Shown: positions 44,354 through 52,322, numbered from the stretch's first letter. The stretch is 64,000 nucleotides of DNA from Mucilaginibacter arboris (GCF_009754915.1 NZ_WPIK01000004.1:62001-126000); one strand, 5' to 3'. The notes: generated from the letters alone by a model not told the origin. Program-made: numbers and translations.

Positions 44354-45115
44354 TTAAACTTTAAATTTTTCCAGAAAACCTTTTAATATACGATTAAACT
44401 CCTCGGGTTGTTCCATCATAGGTGCATGGCCGCAATGATCCAACCAGGTTAGTTCTGCGTTAGGAAGTAGCTGGTTAAATTCTACAGCAACTTCCGGTGG
44501 CGTAATTTTATCATTTTTACCCCAGATTAAGGCAACAGGTATATGTATTTTATGTAAATCTTTAGCCATATTATGGCGAATGGCAGATTTAGCCATTGCC
44601 AAAAGCCGGATAATTTTGTGGCGGTCGTTAACGCTTGCATAAACCTCATCCACCAATTCTTTGGTTGCTGTTTTTGGGTCGTAAAAAGTGTATTCTACCT
44701 TTCCTTTAATAAATTCATAGCTTTCCCTTTTAGGAAAAGAACCGCCAAAAGCATTTTCGTACAAACCAGAACTTCCTGCCAGCACCATTGCTTTTAACTT
44801 TTCCGGGTACGACATGGCGTATATGAGCGCTACATGCCCTCCCAAAGAATTACCCAGAACAATAAAATTATCCAGCTCTTTATATTTTACAAACTTATTA
44901 ATGAATTTAGAAAGCGTTTTTACACCAATAGTTAATAAAGGCATTTCATAAATCGGCAGCATCGGAATAATTACCCGGTATTCTTTACTAAATTCTTCAA
45001 TAACATATTCCCAGTTACTTAAAGCACCCATTAAACCATGCAGCAATAATAATACTTCACCTTTCCCTTCTTCTACATATCTAAAGCCTTTTTCTTCTTT
45101 AACCACAAAGTTCAT
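44354..45115 (-). CDS. Alpha/beta-fold hydrolase
   Basis: A 253-residue cytoplasmic enzyme with the alpha/beta hydrolase landmarks: oxyanion-hole HGLMG near residue 26, nucleophile elbow GNSLGG near residue 90, acid residue in WGKNDKITPP and the catalytic histidine in DHCGHAPMMEQPEEF. The frame extends to a TTG at 45145, but ATG 45115 is better. Substrate unknown. It is the first gene of the leftward cluster running to murI. Confidence 0.85.
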   Translation of the reverse strand: MNFVVKEEKGFRYVEEGKGEVLLLLHGLMGALSNWEYVIEEFSKEYRVIIPMLPIYEMPLLTIGVKTLSKFINKFVKYKELDNFIVLGNSLGGHVALIYAMSYPEKLKAMVLAGSSGLYENAFGGSFPKRESYEFIKGKVEYTFYDPKTATKELVDEVYASVNDRHKIIRLLAMAKSAIRHNMAKDLHKIHIPVALIWGKNDKITPPEVAVEFNQLLPNAELTWLDHCGHAPMMEQPEEFNRILKGFLEKFKV

Positions 45116-45245
45116 AAACGTATATTCAAAATAATTTTGCTGCAAGAATAATCAAAACCCAAAAGGCTATCACCATATATCATGTTGCAACGGCTATAAA
45201 ATTAGCTTTTTTAGAATGGGTTTCTACTAATTGCAATAATATATA

Positions 45246-45692
45246 TTACTGCAATAGCCGCTTTACAATTTCAGAAATTGTTTTTCCGTCGGCCTTGCCG
45301 GCCAGTTCTTTATTTGCAGCCCCCATTACTTTGCCCATATCTTTTACGGATGATGCACCTGTTTTTTGAATCAAATCCTGTAAATAAGCGGTAATTTCAT
45401 CTCTGCCCATTTGTTTTGGCAAATAGGTTTCGATCACATCCATTTCTTCTTTTTCAATCTGGTACAAATCTTCGCGGTTTTGTGCCTTGTAAATATCAGC
45501 CGATTCTTTTCGCTGTTTTACCAGTTTTTGCAAAACTTTCAGTTCCGTTTCTTCTGATATAACTTCTGATGCGCCTTTTTCTGTACGTGCCAGCAACAAG
45601 GCAGATTTGATCGCCCTTAATCCTCTTAAACGCGCATCATCTTTAGCCAGCATGGCTTTTTTTATATCCTGGTCTATTGTTTCGATTAACAT
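45246..45692 (-). CDS. GatB/YqeY domain protein
   Basis: A 148-residue cytoplasmic protein of the YqeY family: an all-helical domain like the tail of GatB, which contacts tRNA in the amidotransferase. LRAIKSALLLARTEKGA, IETYLPKQM and KDMGKVMGAANKELAGKADGK are characteristic. It is not known what it does alone; influence on tRNA-dependent amidation is a common guess. Its ATG is embedded in an R14-A copy (GATAAAAGAAGC-ATG). Confidence 0.9.
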   Translation of the reverse strand: MLIETIDQDIKKAMLAKDDARLRGLRAIKSALLLARTEKGASEVISEETELKVLQKLVKQRKESADIYKAQNREDLYQIEKEEMDVIETYLPKQMGRDEITAYLQDLIQKTGASSVKDMGKVMGAANKELAGKADGKTISEIVKRLLQ

Positions 45693-45704
45693 GCTTCTTT
45701 TATC
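45691..45704 (+). repeat. R14-A copy overlapping the yqeY start codon
   Basis: Exact ATGCTTCTTTTATC followed by GGTGTTTTTTTT. On the coding strand of the YqeY gene it reads GATAAAAGAAGC then ATG, the same arrangement as at nuoJ. Confidence 0.8.
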
Positions 45705-45740
45705 GGTGTTTTTTTTGTGTTACAAATAATATACGCTTTA

Positions 45741-46499
45741 TTACTTGCGCACAAAGGTAACACCATTTGCCTGCGCCGCAGGCATAATTGTTAAATCGTT
45801 GATATTAACATGGGCCGGGCGGGAAACAACAAACCAAATCGTTTCGGCAATATCGGCAGCAACCAACGGTTCAAAACCTTCATAAACCTTTTTTGCCCTT
45901 TCGGTATCGCCCTTAAACCTGATGTTAGAAAAATTGGTTTCAACAGCGCCCGGATTTACTGCCGTAACTTTAATTCCATGAGGCAGCAAATCAATCCGCA
46001 TGGCTTTGTTTAAGGCATCAACAGCATGTTTGGTTGCGCAATAAACATTGCCGTTTGGGTAAACTTCTTTCCCAGCAATAGAACCTAAATTAACAATATG
46101 TCCGCGGCCGTTAGCAACCATCCAGTTGGAAACTATTTTAGTTGCGTACAATAAGCCTTTAATATTGGTATCAATCATCTGGTCCCAATCATCAAAATTC
46201 CCAAGGTTTACTGGCTCTAAACCTTTGCTTAAACCAGCATTGTTAACCAGCACATCTACCTTTTTCCAGGCTTCGGGCAAAACTTCTAAATTATGCGATA
46301 CTGCTGCTTTATCTCGTATATCGAAAACAGATACCGCAATTTCGGTATTGTATTGAATGTTTAATGCTTCTGCCAGTTTTTCTAATTTTTCTGACTGCCG
46401 GCCGGTTAAAATCAAACTATAACCTTCCCGGGCAAAAACATGTGCACAAGCTTCGCCAATGCCAGAACTTGCCCCTGTAATTAATGCAATTTTGTTCAT
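45741..46499 (-). CDS. Short-chain dehydrogenase/reductase (YdfG-like)
   Basis: A 252-residue NAD(P)-dependent oxidoreductase. TGASSGIGEACA at residues 8-19 is the cofactor loop; NNAGLSKG, the catalytic Ser in NLGSIAGKE and Tyr-x-x-x-Lys (YCATK) near residue 150 are present. It resembles YdfG/serine 3-dehydrogenase-type SDRs acting on 3-hydroxy acids; substrate unproven. Its upstream side carries a one-mismatch R14-A word (46497-46510) that includes the start codon. Confidence 0.88.
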   Translation of the reverse strand: MNKIALITGASSGIGEACAHVFAREGYSLILTGRQSEKLEKLAEALNIQYNTEIAVSVFDIRDKAAVSHNLEVLPEAWKKVDVLVNNAGLSKGLEPVNLGNFDDWDQMIDTNIKGLLYATKIVSNWMVANGRGHIVNLGSIAGKEVYPNGNVYCATKHAVDALNKAMRIDLLPHGIKVTAVNPGAVETNFSNIRFKGDTERAKKVYEGFEPLVAADIAETIWFVVSRPAHVNINDLTIMPAAQANGVTFVRK

Positions 46500-46510
46500 A
46501 AAAGAAGTAT
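46497..46510 (-). repeat. R14-A-like word overlapping the SDR start codon
   Basis: CATAAAAGAAGTAT, one mismatch; on the minus strand ATACTTCTTTT-ATG, so here the repeat runs in the opposite sense to the nuoJ and yqeY cases. Confidence 0.6.
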
Positions 46511-46559
46511 TAGGTCAAAGCACAATAAATGCTTTTAATGCGAAATTGTGTTTCTAAAT

Positions 46560-47306
46560 TTATTCAAAGATTAAACTAAACACAATATTGTGCAGATATA
46601 GTTTTTCCAACGGACTGGCATAAGGGTTGCTTTCAGGATATAAAACACTGCTGAAGGAATTGGAAAGCTTGATTTCGGGAGAAAGCTTAAAGTATTCCAG
46701 ATAAATATCGCAGCCAAAACCAGCTACATAAGAAGAAAAATTACGGACGTTTTTAAGTTTTCTTTCCAAAGGAGCTAAATCTGCTTCGTTCTGTTTGCCC
46801 TGGTTGCCGATACCAAAAGCATATTTGGCGCCACCAATTATATACGCTCTGAAATTTCCGATCCGATTAGATTTTAGTTTAAGTTCAAGCGGAAATTCTG
46901 CTTGTGTTGTCGATACGATCATTTGTTTATCAGGAGCCAGGTCTTGTGTCTGGTACTGATAGTTAATTGCCCGGTCGGCAAAAACCAAAGTTGGCACAGT
47001 ACGAATTTCCAGATTATCGGTAACACTGTAACGCGCCAGAAAACCCAAAGCAAAACCGCCTGTGCCCGGCGAACTAATGCCACTTAAAGAATCCGTAACA
47101 TAATGGTTTGTTCCCTGATCGTAATAAGGTGTACGCCAGTTGGGTTTCTTTAAAATTTTGTAAGATGAATTTACATATTGAAAAGTGTATCCGAAAGAAA
47201 AATTATTTTGGTCTGCGCCGCCAGCCCAAGCCTGGACAACCCGTTGCGCAGAAACTGTTAGAGATAAAAAAAACAGTGCTAAAAAGAGTATATATCTGCA
47301 AATCAT
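46560..47306 (-). CDS. porT: PorT family type IX secretion protein
   Basis: A 248-residue outer-membrane/periplasmic protein with signal peptide (cleavage near VSAQR) and a beta-barrel-like body (FGYTFQYVNSSYKILKKPNW, GFALGFLARYSVTDNLEIRTVPTLVFADR). Length, sequence and the position immediately after ubiE match PorT/SprT, a component needed for type IX secretion in Bacteroidota. It overlaps ubiE by four bases (ATGA). A candidate cargo with a sorting domain is encoded at 61245-61757. Confidence 0.82.
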   Translation of the reverse strand: MICRYILFLALFFLSLTVSAQRVVQAWAGGADQNNFSFGYTFQYVNSSYKILKKPNWRTPYYDQGTNHYVTDSLSGISSPGTGGFALGFLARYSVTDNLEIRTVPTLVFADRAINYQYQTQDLAPDKQMIVSTTQAEFPLELKLKSNRIGNFRAYIIGGAKYAFGIGNQGKQNEADLAPLERKLKNVRNFSSYVAGFGCDIYLEYFKLSPEIKLSNSFSSVLYPESNPYASPLEKLYLHNIVFSLIFE

Positions 47307-48034
47307 TTAACGCCGGTATAAACAGAACAAATGCCAAACGCCAATGGCCGGTTTTTGGTATTCTTGAATCCTACTTTCGCCATTAATCCTGTAAAACGTT
47401 CCCCGTCAGGAAAAGCAGCTACAGATTCTGGCAGATAAGAATAAGCACGCGCATCTTTAGAAAATAATTTACCGATAAATGGCGTAATATAATTGAAGTA
47501 AAAATTATACAAATGTTTGATTGGAAACACTTTAGGTTTTGAAAACTCCAGGATAACCGCTTTTCCGCCTGGTTTTAATACGCGGCACATATCGGCTAAT
47601 CCTGCTTCCAGGTTTTCAAAATTACGAACGCCGTAAGCAACCGTAACCGCATCAAACCGGTTGGCATCAAAAAGAAGTTTTTCAGAATCGCCTAAACGAA
47701 CTTCAAAACGATTGCCCATGCTTCTTTTATCGATCTTTTTTTGTGCGATGTTTAACATTCCCTGCGAAATATCTACGCCGATTATTTTTTTTGGTTGCAA
47801 AATTTTAATCGCCTCAAAAGCAAAATCCCCAGTCCCGGTTGCAACGTCTAAAATTAGTTGCGGCTTGTCTTTTTTCAGTTCGTTGATGGCTATTTTCCGC
47901 CAGATAATATCAATCCCAACCGACAAAAAATGGTTAAGAAAATCATAAGTTTTAGAAATATTGTTGAACATATCGGCCACCTGTTCTTTTTTGGTAACCT
48001 GTTCGTTTTGATAAGGCGTGATCGTTTTATTCAT
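47303..48034 (-). CDS. ubiE: Demethylmenaquinone methyltransferase
   Basis: SAM-dependent C-methylation in the last step of menaquinone synthesis, in the cytoplasm at the membrane. LDVATGTGDFAFEA near residue 62 is the SAM loop; GVRNFENLEAGLADMCRVLKPGG and YLPESVAAFPDGERF are the UbiE/MenG signatures. Length 243. An exact R14-A word is read in frame as DKRSMG (47718-47731), with no insertion relative to the family. Quinone product fits the complex I genes in this window. Confidence 0.95.
   Translation of the reverse strand: MNKTITPYQNEQVTKKEQVADMFNNISKTYDFLNHFLSVGIDIIWRKIAINELKKDKPQLILDVATGTGDFAFEAIKILQPKKIIGVDISQGMLNIAQKKIDKRSMGNRFEVRLGDSEKLLFDANRFDAVTVAYGVRNFENLEAGLADMCRVLKPGGKAVILEFSKPKVFPIKHLYNFYFNYITPFIGKLFSKDARAYSYLPESVAAFPDGERFTGLMAKVGFKNTKNRPLAFGICSVYTGVK
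47718..47731 (+). repeat. R14-A copy inside ubiE
   Basis: Exact ATGCTTCTTTTATC, antisense to ubiE, followed by GATCTTTTTTTG. Translated on the gene's strand as DKRSM in a variable loop. Confidence 0.7.
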
Positions 48035-48065
48035 GCTGATGTTTCAAAGATGCAAATAAATAGGT

Positions 48066-48079
48066 GGTAAAAGAAGCAT
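48066..48079 (-). repeat. R14-A copy between ubiE and the glyoxalase-fold gene
   Basis: Exact GGTAAAAGAAGCAT (ATGCTTCTTTTACC on the minus strand), followed by ACCTATTTATTT, two bases from the stop codon at 48082. Confidence 0.8.
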
Positions 48080-48081
48080 CA

Positions 48082-48570
48082 TCAAACAGAAAGCGTGGAG
48101 AACAAATCAGTAATATCCAACTGATTGGTAAACATCTGTATATTTCCGTTTTCATCCTTCGGCCACAAATTACGTGGCCTGTCCCAATACAATTCTACGC
48201 CGTTTTTATCAGGATCATCCAAATAAATTGTTTCAGAAACACCGTGATCAGCAAGTCCTGTAATCGGATATTTCGCTTCAACCAAACGTTTTAAAATTAT
48301 CGCAAGATCTTTTCTCTCCGGATATAAAATCGCTGTATGATATAATCCAGGTGCATTTTTCGATGCTGGTGCCGAGCCTTTACTTTCCCAGGTATTTAAG
48401 CCAATATGATGATGATAACCACCGGCAGAAATAAAAGCTGCCTGGTCGCCATACTTTTGCATCAGTTCAAAACCCAGCAATCCGCAGTAAAAATCCATCG
48501 AACGCTGCAAATCGCTTACTTTTAAATGCACATGTCCAATACGTGTTTGAGCAGGAATTTTGTAATCCAT
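48082..48570 (-). CDS. VOC/glyoxalase-fold protein (catechol dioxygenase-like)
   Basis: A 162-residue metalloprotein of the vicinal-oxygen-chelate superfamily. Two beta-alpha-beta-beta-beta units: GHVHLKVSDLQRSMDFYCGLLGFEL near the start and a second with GVELYWDRPR. His (GHVHL), His (LYHTAIL) and Glu (GVELY) are candidate metal ligands. It resembles CatE/2,3-dihydroxybiphenyl dioxygenase-type proteins; true substrate unknown. The longest frame starts at a TTG at 48678, overlapping engB, so ATG 48570 is preferred. Confidence 0.82.
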   Translation of the reverse strand: MDYKIPAQTRIGHVHLKVSDLQRSMDFYCGLLGFELMQKYGDQAAFISAGGYHHHIGLNTWESKGSAPASKNAPGLYHTAILYPERKDLAIILKRLVEAKYPITGLADHGVSETIYLDDPDKNGVELYWDRPRNLWPKDENGNIQMFTNQLDITDLFSTLSV

Positions 48571-48624
48571 TTCGGGTAATTTTAATTCGACATTAGAATA
48601 GCACAAAGTAAAGGCAACTAATTT

Positions 48625-48632
48625 TAACTTTG
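48625..48632 (+). promoter_or_regulatory. TAnnTTTG -7 box before engB
   Basis: TAACTTTG ends four bases before the engB ATG at 48637; predicts a leaderless message, as at gpmI. Confidence 0.5.
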
Positions 48633-48636
48633 TAGA

Positions 48637-49272
48637 ATGATTGTCAAATCTGCTGATTTCGTTTGTAGTAATACACAAATTTCCAAATTACCGCCAGCTA
48701 CAAAGCCGGAATATGCTTTTATCGGCCGTTCCAATGTTGGTAAATCTTCTTTAATTAATATGCTGACCAGTAAAAAAGGGTTAGCCAAAACATCACAAAC
48801 GCCTGGTAAAACGCAGTTAATTAACCATTTTTTAATTAATGAAAGCTGGTATATTGTAGATTTGCCGGGTTATGGTTATGCGCGGATTTCTAAAAGTAAA
48901 AAGGAAGAATGGAACAAATACATCCGTAATTATTTAGAGAAACGGGAAAACCTGCAATGCGTTTTTATTTTGATTGACAGCCGGTTGGAACCGCAGAAAA
49001 TCGATTTGGAGTTTTGTGCTTCACTTGGCGAACGTGGTATTCCTTTTGTAATTACTTTTACCAAGGCTGATAAACAAGGAAAAGTAAAAACAGATCAAAA
49101 CGTTGCCAAATTTCGTAAAGCGATGTTAGCCTTTTTTGAAGAAGTACCGCAACATTTTATCACTTCCGCTGAATTACAAACAGGCCGGGACGAGATTTTG
49201 AATTTTATTGATGAAGTGAACCAAAAGTTTGATGTGAACGATGTTTCAATTTATCAGCCGGACCAGGATTAG
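48637..49272 (+). CDS. engB: Ribosome biogenesis GTP-binding protein EngB (YsxC/YihA)
   Basis: Essential GTPase in 50S subunit assembly. The P-loop GRSNVGKSS is at residues 30-38, switch II DLPGYG near residue 75, and TKAD near residue 147. Length 211 residues is usual. ubiA-type gene follows 12 bases after, so they are probably one transcript. Confidence 0.96.
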   Translation: MIVKSADFVCSNTQISKLPPATKPEYAFIGRSNVGKSSLINMLTSKKGLAKTSQTPGKTQLINHFLINESWYIVDLPGYGYARISKSKKEEWNKYIRNYLEKRENLQCVFILIDSRLEPQKIDLEFCASLGERGIPFVITFTKADKQGKVKTDQNVAKFRKAMLAFFEEVPQHFITSAELQTGRDEILNFIDEVNQKFDVNDVSIYQPDQD

Positions 49273-49284
49273 TTACTATTTTAA

Positions 49285-50139
49285 ATGAAAAAATATTTTT
49301 CCCTCGTTACTTTTTCGCATACTATTTTTGCCATGCCGTTTGCTTTTATCGGCTTTTTCCTGGCAGTTACTACAACAGATCATGTTTTTTCAGCTTTTAA
49401 ATTAATATTAATGCTGTTCTGTATGGTTTTTGCCCGAAGCGCTGCTATGGCATTTAACCGTTATTTGGATCGAGATATTGACGCTAAAAATCCAAGAACC
49501 AAAGTCCGTGATATTCCAGCCGGAAGAATTAGTGCACAAGCAGCTTTAACATTTACCCTAATTAATTGCCTGCTTTTTATAATTACAACCTGGTTTATCA
49601 ATCCGCTTTGTTTCTATTTATCGCCTGTTGCTTTGCTTGTAGTTTTGGGTTACAGCGCTACCAAACGCTTTACTTTTTTGTGCCATTTGGTTTTAGGTTT
49701 AGGGCTGAGCCTCGCCCCTATTGGCGCTTATTTAGTTGTAACCGGCGCTTTTGCTACGCTGCCAATTTTATTTTCGGCTTCGGTCCTATGCTGGGTAAGC
49801 GGTTTCGATATTATTTATGCTTTACAGGATGAAGATTTTGATAGAGAACAAAAATTACATTCCATTCCTTCACGTTTAGGAAAAGTAAATGCGTTAAACC
49901 TTTCTACTTTTTTGCATGTTTTATCAGCCGTTTTTGTAATTATCCCTGCGTTTCTTACGCATGTAAGCTGGCCTTATTATGTTGGTTTAATTGTTTTTTG
50001 TTCGATGTTGATTTATCAACATAGTTTAGTAAAACCACACGATCTAAGCCGTGTTAACTTTGCTTTCATGACGACTAATGGCATTGCCAGTGTTGTTTTT
50101 GCGGTGTTCTTTTTGATCGACCGGCTGTGGATTCGGTAA
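49285..50139 (+). CDS. UbiA family prenyltransferase (4-hydroxybenzoate polyprenyltransferase-like)
   Basis: A 284-residue integral membrane enzyme with about eight helices. The first Asp-rich motif AFNRYLDRDIDAKNPRT (residues 56-72) and the second, YALQDEDFDREQKLHS (about 175), bind the prenyl diphosphate via magnesium. It resembles UbiA/MqnP enzymes used by menaquinone (futalosine route) or related pathways. With ubiE nearby it fits quinone synthesis, but the aromatic substrate cannot be assigned. Confidence 0.88.
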   Translation: MKKYFSLVTFSHTIFAMPFAFIGFFLAVTTTDHVFSAFKLILMLFCMVFARSAAMAFNRYLDRDIDAKNPRTKVRDIPAGRISAQAALTFTLINCLLFIITTWFINPLCFYLSPVALLVVLGYSATKRFTFLCHLVLGLGLSLAPIGAYLVVTGAFATLPILFSASVLCWVSGFDIIYALQDEDFDREQKLHSIPSRLGKVNALNLSTFLHVLSAVFVIIPAFLTHVSWPYYVGLIVFCSMLIYQHSLVKPHDLSRVNFAFMTTNGIASVVFAVFFLIDRLWIR

Positions 50140-50185
50140 AAACAATCGATAAAATGTAAAGCCAACAGAAAAACATCAAGAATGC

Positions 50186-50199
50186 ATACTTCTTTTACC
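50186..50199 (+). repeat. R14-A copy after the ubiA-like gene
   Basis: Exact ATACTTCTTTTACC followed by GGTTATATTTTG, in the 75-base gap between convergent genes. Confidence 0.8.
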
Positions 50200-50214
50200 G
50201 GTTATATTTTGGTG

Positions 50215-50820
50215 TTATTGTTTTACAACAAATACAGGCTGATCATCAGGGAATAAAAACTTAGTGATAAACGGGCCTTCTTCTATTAAAGCTTTTAATC
50301 CTTTTGCAGTTTTAGGGACCACATAAACCAATTGTGTTTCCAATGATTCGCCCAATGCTAATCTTTGATCAAGTTTAATTTGGGTTCCCCGCAATTGTTC
50401 AAGTATTTGTTGTGCTTTGGCAGAATTAGGATACAAATTTCCCTTGGCATCAATTAAATGAACCCGAGGTTCTGATGGCTTTTGTGCTATACCTCTTGCA
50501 TGGTTAGACATTTTTATATGTAAAACTATCCGTGCGCTATCAGCACTCATTCCAGCTATTTTCTTTGTAAGTTCATTTTCTCTATCAATACTTGTAACCG
50601 TAGCACACCAATCGTCAAAGCAAACATCTGTACCAAATGGAATGGTTGTATAAGAACTTTTAAAGTAGAAAATGATCCATATCAAGCTATAACCTAAAAT
50701 AATAGACACAAGTATTTTAAACGTTTGCCGGATTGGTTTTCCTTTTAATGCTTTAACAATTAAAGCAATTAGTAAAAACAGTAAGGACAAAATTGATAGA
50801 AGAAAAATTAAAGACTTCAT
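50215..50820 (-). CDS. DUF4352-like membrane-anchored protein
   Basis: From ATG 50820 a 201-residue protein with two N-terminal hydrophobic segments (MKSLIFLLSILSLLFLLIALI and ILVSIILGYSLIWIIFYF) and an extracytoplasmic beta-rich domain (from about residue 60, VCFDDWCATVTSIDRENELTKK...SARIVLHIKMSNHARG) resembling DUF4352/immunoglobulin-like modules, with a conserved Cys pair (DVCFDDWC). It is the last gene in the leftward set behind the ECF sigma factor, though a 160-base gap with a repeat pair separates it. Function unknown. Confidence 0.6.
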   Translation of the reverse strand: MKSLIFLLSILSLLFLLIALIVKALKGKPIRQTFKILVSIILGYSLIWIIFYFKSSYTTIPFGTDVCFDDWCATVTSIDRENELTKKIAGMSADSARIVLHIKMSNHARGIAQKPSEPRVHLIDAKGNLYPNSAKAQQILEQLRGTQIKLDQRLALGESLETQLVYVVPKTAKGLKALIEEGPFITKFLFPDDQPVFVVKQ

Positions 50821-50881
50821 AACAAAATAGGATTTACTTTTTTTCAACATTAATTTTAAAAACCCGTTCAAATTTTATTAC

Positions 50882-50948
50882 ATACTTCTTTTATCAGATA
50901 AAAATTGATAAAGATTAAAAGCAAAATTTATAGGCATAAAAGAAGCAT
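50882..50948. repeat. Inverted pair of R14-A copies upstream of the DUF4352-like gene
   Basis: ATACTTCTTTTATC at 50882-50895 faces CATAAAAGAAGCAT at 50935-50948 (one mismatch). The first is followed by AGATAAAAATTG, giving the internal palindrome TTTTATC-A-GATAAAA. The 67-base element lies in the 160-base gap between two leftward genes. Confidence 0.8.
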
Positions 50949-50980
50949 TATAAGTTTTGTTCTAAAACTTAAATAAGTTT

Positions 50981-51220
50981 TTAAATTGAAGTTTTATTTT
51001 TGTAAGAAGTAAGATAAGCAATCAAAGTATAAACCGCACTAATAACTAAAACAGCAAATACAAAATTGATCATTGTATCACTTACCGAATGAGATATGCT
51101 ATCAATCTGAATAAAAACATAAACCATATAAACAATTGCAATTGCAAAGATCATCCAGCCGATCCAAGTTGTAGGAATGAAAAAAATCCCCTTTCGTTTA
51201 AACCAATTCAAATTCAACAT
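50981..51220 (-). CDS. Small hypothetical membrane protein
   Basis: A 79-residue protein with two hydrophobic segments (IPTTWIGWMIFAIAIVYMVYVFI and MINFVFAVLVISAVYTLIAYLT) joined by a short polar loop. I do not recognise a family. It sits six bases downstream of a second small membrane protein and in the ECF sigma operon, so it may take part in sensing at the membrane. Confidence 0.6.
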   Translation of the reverse strand: MLNLNWFKRKGIFFIPTTWIGWMIFAIAIVYMVYVFIQIDSISHSVSDTMINFVFAVLVISAVYTLIAYLTSYKNKTSI

Positions 51221-51226
51221 TAGTTT

Positions 51227-51640
51227 TCAGATTAAATAAATTGTTAAAATAATCAAGGATATAATAAGAGTTACAATATTTACAATTACCGTTTTTGCAA
51301 ATTGAAATGTTCTTAATTTGCCAAACACTAAGTAAATTTTTCTTATGCTTAATATATTAATTATCGATAGCAGAATCGGTATTGCGATAAATAAAAGCGG
51401 AGACAAGTATTTATTTTCAGTTTTAAATTCTTCAATATTAAAATTCAAAGTTGAATGAGGCATGAAATAACTTTTCATGAACAACATACAAGCAATATAA
51501 ACAGGAATACTTAGCCACCACAAATTTAAAACATTTCTGTGCTTTATCTTGCTGATTGTTTCGGCCAATAATTCCTGATGTTTAAGTTCAGTAATTTGTG
51601 GCTTTGATATTTGCATTAGCGTTTTCTCAAAATCGTCCAT
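51227..51640 (-). CDS. Small membrane protein downstream of ECF sigma (possible anti-sigma factor)
   Basis: From ATG 51640 a 137-residue protein: a 40-residue cytoplasmic N-terminus (MDDFEKTLMQISKPQITELKHQ...) followed by about four hydrophobic helices. An anti-sigma factor is often found exactly here, encoded right after the sigma gene with a soluble N-terminus and membrane segment, but the classical zinc HxxxCxxC motif is absent. The frame can be extended to a GTG at 51679 overlapping the sigma gene. Confidence 0.6.
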   Translation of the reverse strand: MDDFEKTLMQISKPQITELKHQELLAETISKIKHRNVLNLWWLSIPVYIACMLFMKSYFMPHSTLNFNIEEFKTENKYLSPLLFIAIPILLSIINILSIRKIYLVFGKLRTFQFAKTVIVNIVTLIISLIILTIYLI

Positions 51641-51663
51641 CTTGTAATTAATAATCCAAAAAG

Positions 51664-52221
51664 TTAAATTTGGTTGCACTTTATTCGTAACTTTTCTACA
51701 CCTCTTGATAACAATGATTTTAAAGTGCCTTCTTTTATCCCCAAGATTTCTGCTATTTCTTTATTGTCTTTTCCTTCAAAATAGCGCAAGGCGATCACTT
51801 CCTGATATTTTATTGGCAACTTTTTTAAATGTTCAAGTATTGCCAAAAATTGGTTGTGGCGGAGCAACTCATTATCTAATATCTTCTTATCTTCTTCAAA
51901 GTAATTGTTAAATTGCAATAGGTTTTCAAATGTATTTCGTTCAAAAAGAGAAGTATGCTTTTGCTGATTCCTGTAGTACAAGTTTACTTCATTGGTTGCA
52001 ATGCGATAAAGCCAAACTTTTATAGAAATGCCCCGATATGAAAACTGATGTATATGGATAAACGCTTTAAGAAATGTATCGGCAGCAATATCGGCAGTAT
52101 CATCAAAACTTCCAATCCGCCGAAAAATATATCCAAAAACAGGTTTATAGTACAAATCAAAAATCCCTGAAAAATGTAAAGGGTTACTTTTAATTTTATC
52201 TAAGATTTGCTTTTCCGACAC
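51664..52221 (-). CDS. ECF RNA polymerase sigma factor
   Basis: A 185-residue sigma-70 family factor with region 2 (about 12-85, FDLYYKPVFGYIFRRIGSFDDTADIAADTFLKAF and WLYRIATNEVNLYYR) and region 4 (about 120-180, LPIKYQEVIALRYFEGKDNKEIAEILGIKEGTLKSLLSRG). It lacks sigma regions 1 and 3, as ECF factors do. The only start is GTG at 52219-52221. Downstream small membrane proteins suggest membrane-sequestered control. Its target promoters are not known. Confidence 0.88.
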   Translation of the reverse strand: MSEKQILDKIKSNPLHFSGIFDLYYKPVFGYIFRRIGSFDDTADIAADTFLKAFIHIHQFSYRGISIKVWLYRIATNEVNLYYRNQQKHTSLFERNTFENLLQFNNYFEEDKKILDNELLRHNQFLAILEHLKKLPIKYQEVIALRYFEGKDNKEIAEILGIKEGTLKSLLSRGVEKLRIKCNQI

Positions 52222-52322
52222 TTGATTAATTGATCTTGAGATTCAATAATACCAAAGTGGGTTTTTGGTTGCAATAAATTGATTGTTAAAGTTTATGAAT
52301 TGATTGAGTTGGAAAAAACCCT

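Noticed and set aside
48571-48678. N-terminal extension of the glyoxalase-fold gene to 48678
   Set aside because: It begins with TTG, overlaps the divergent engB start and its promoter box, and the extra residues do not resemble the family.
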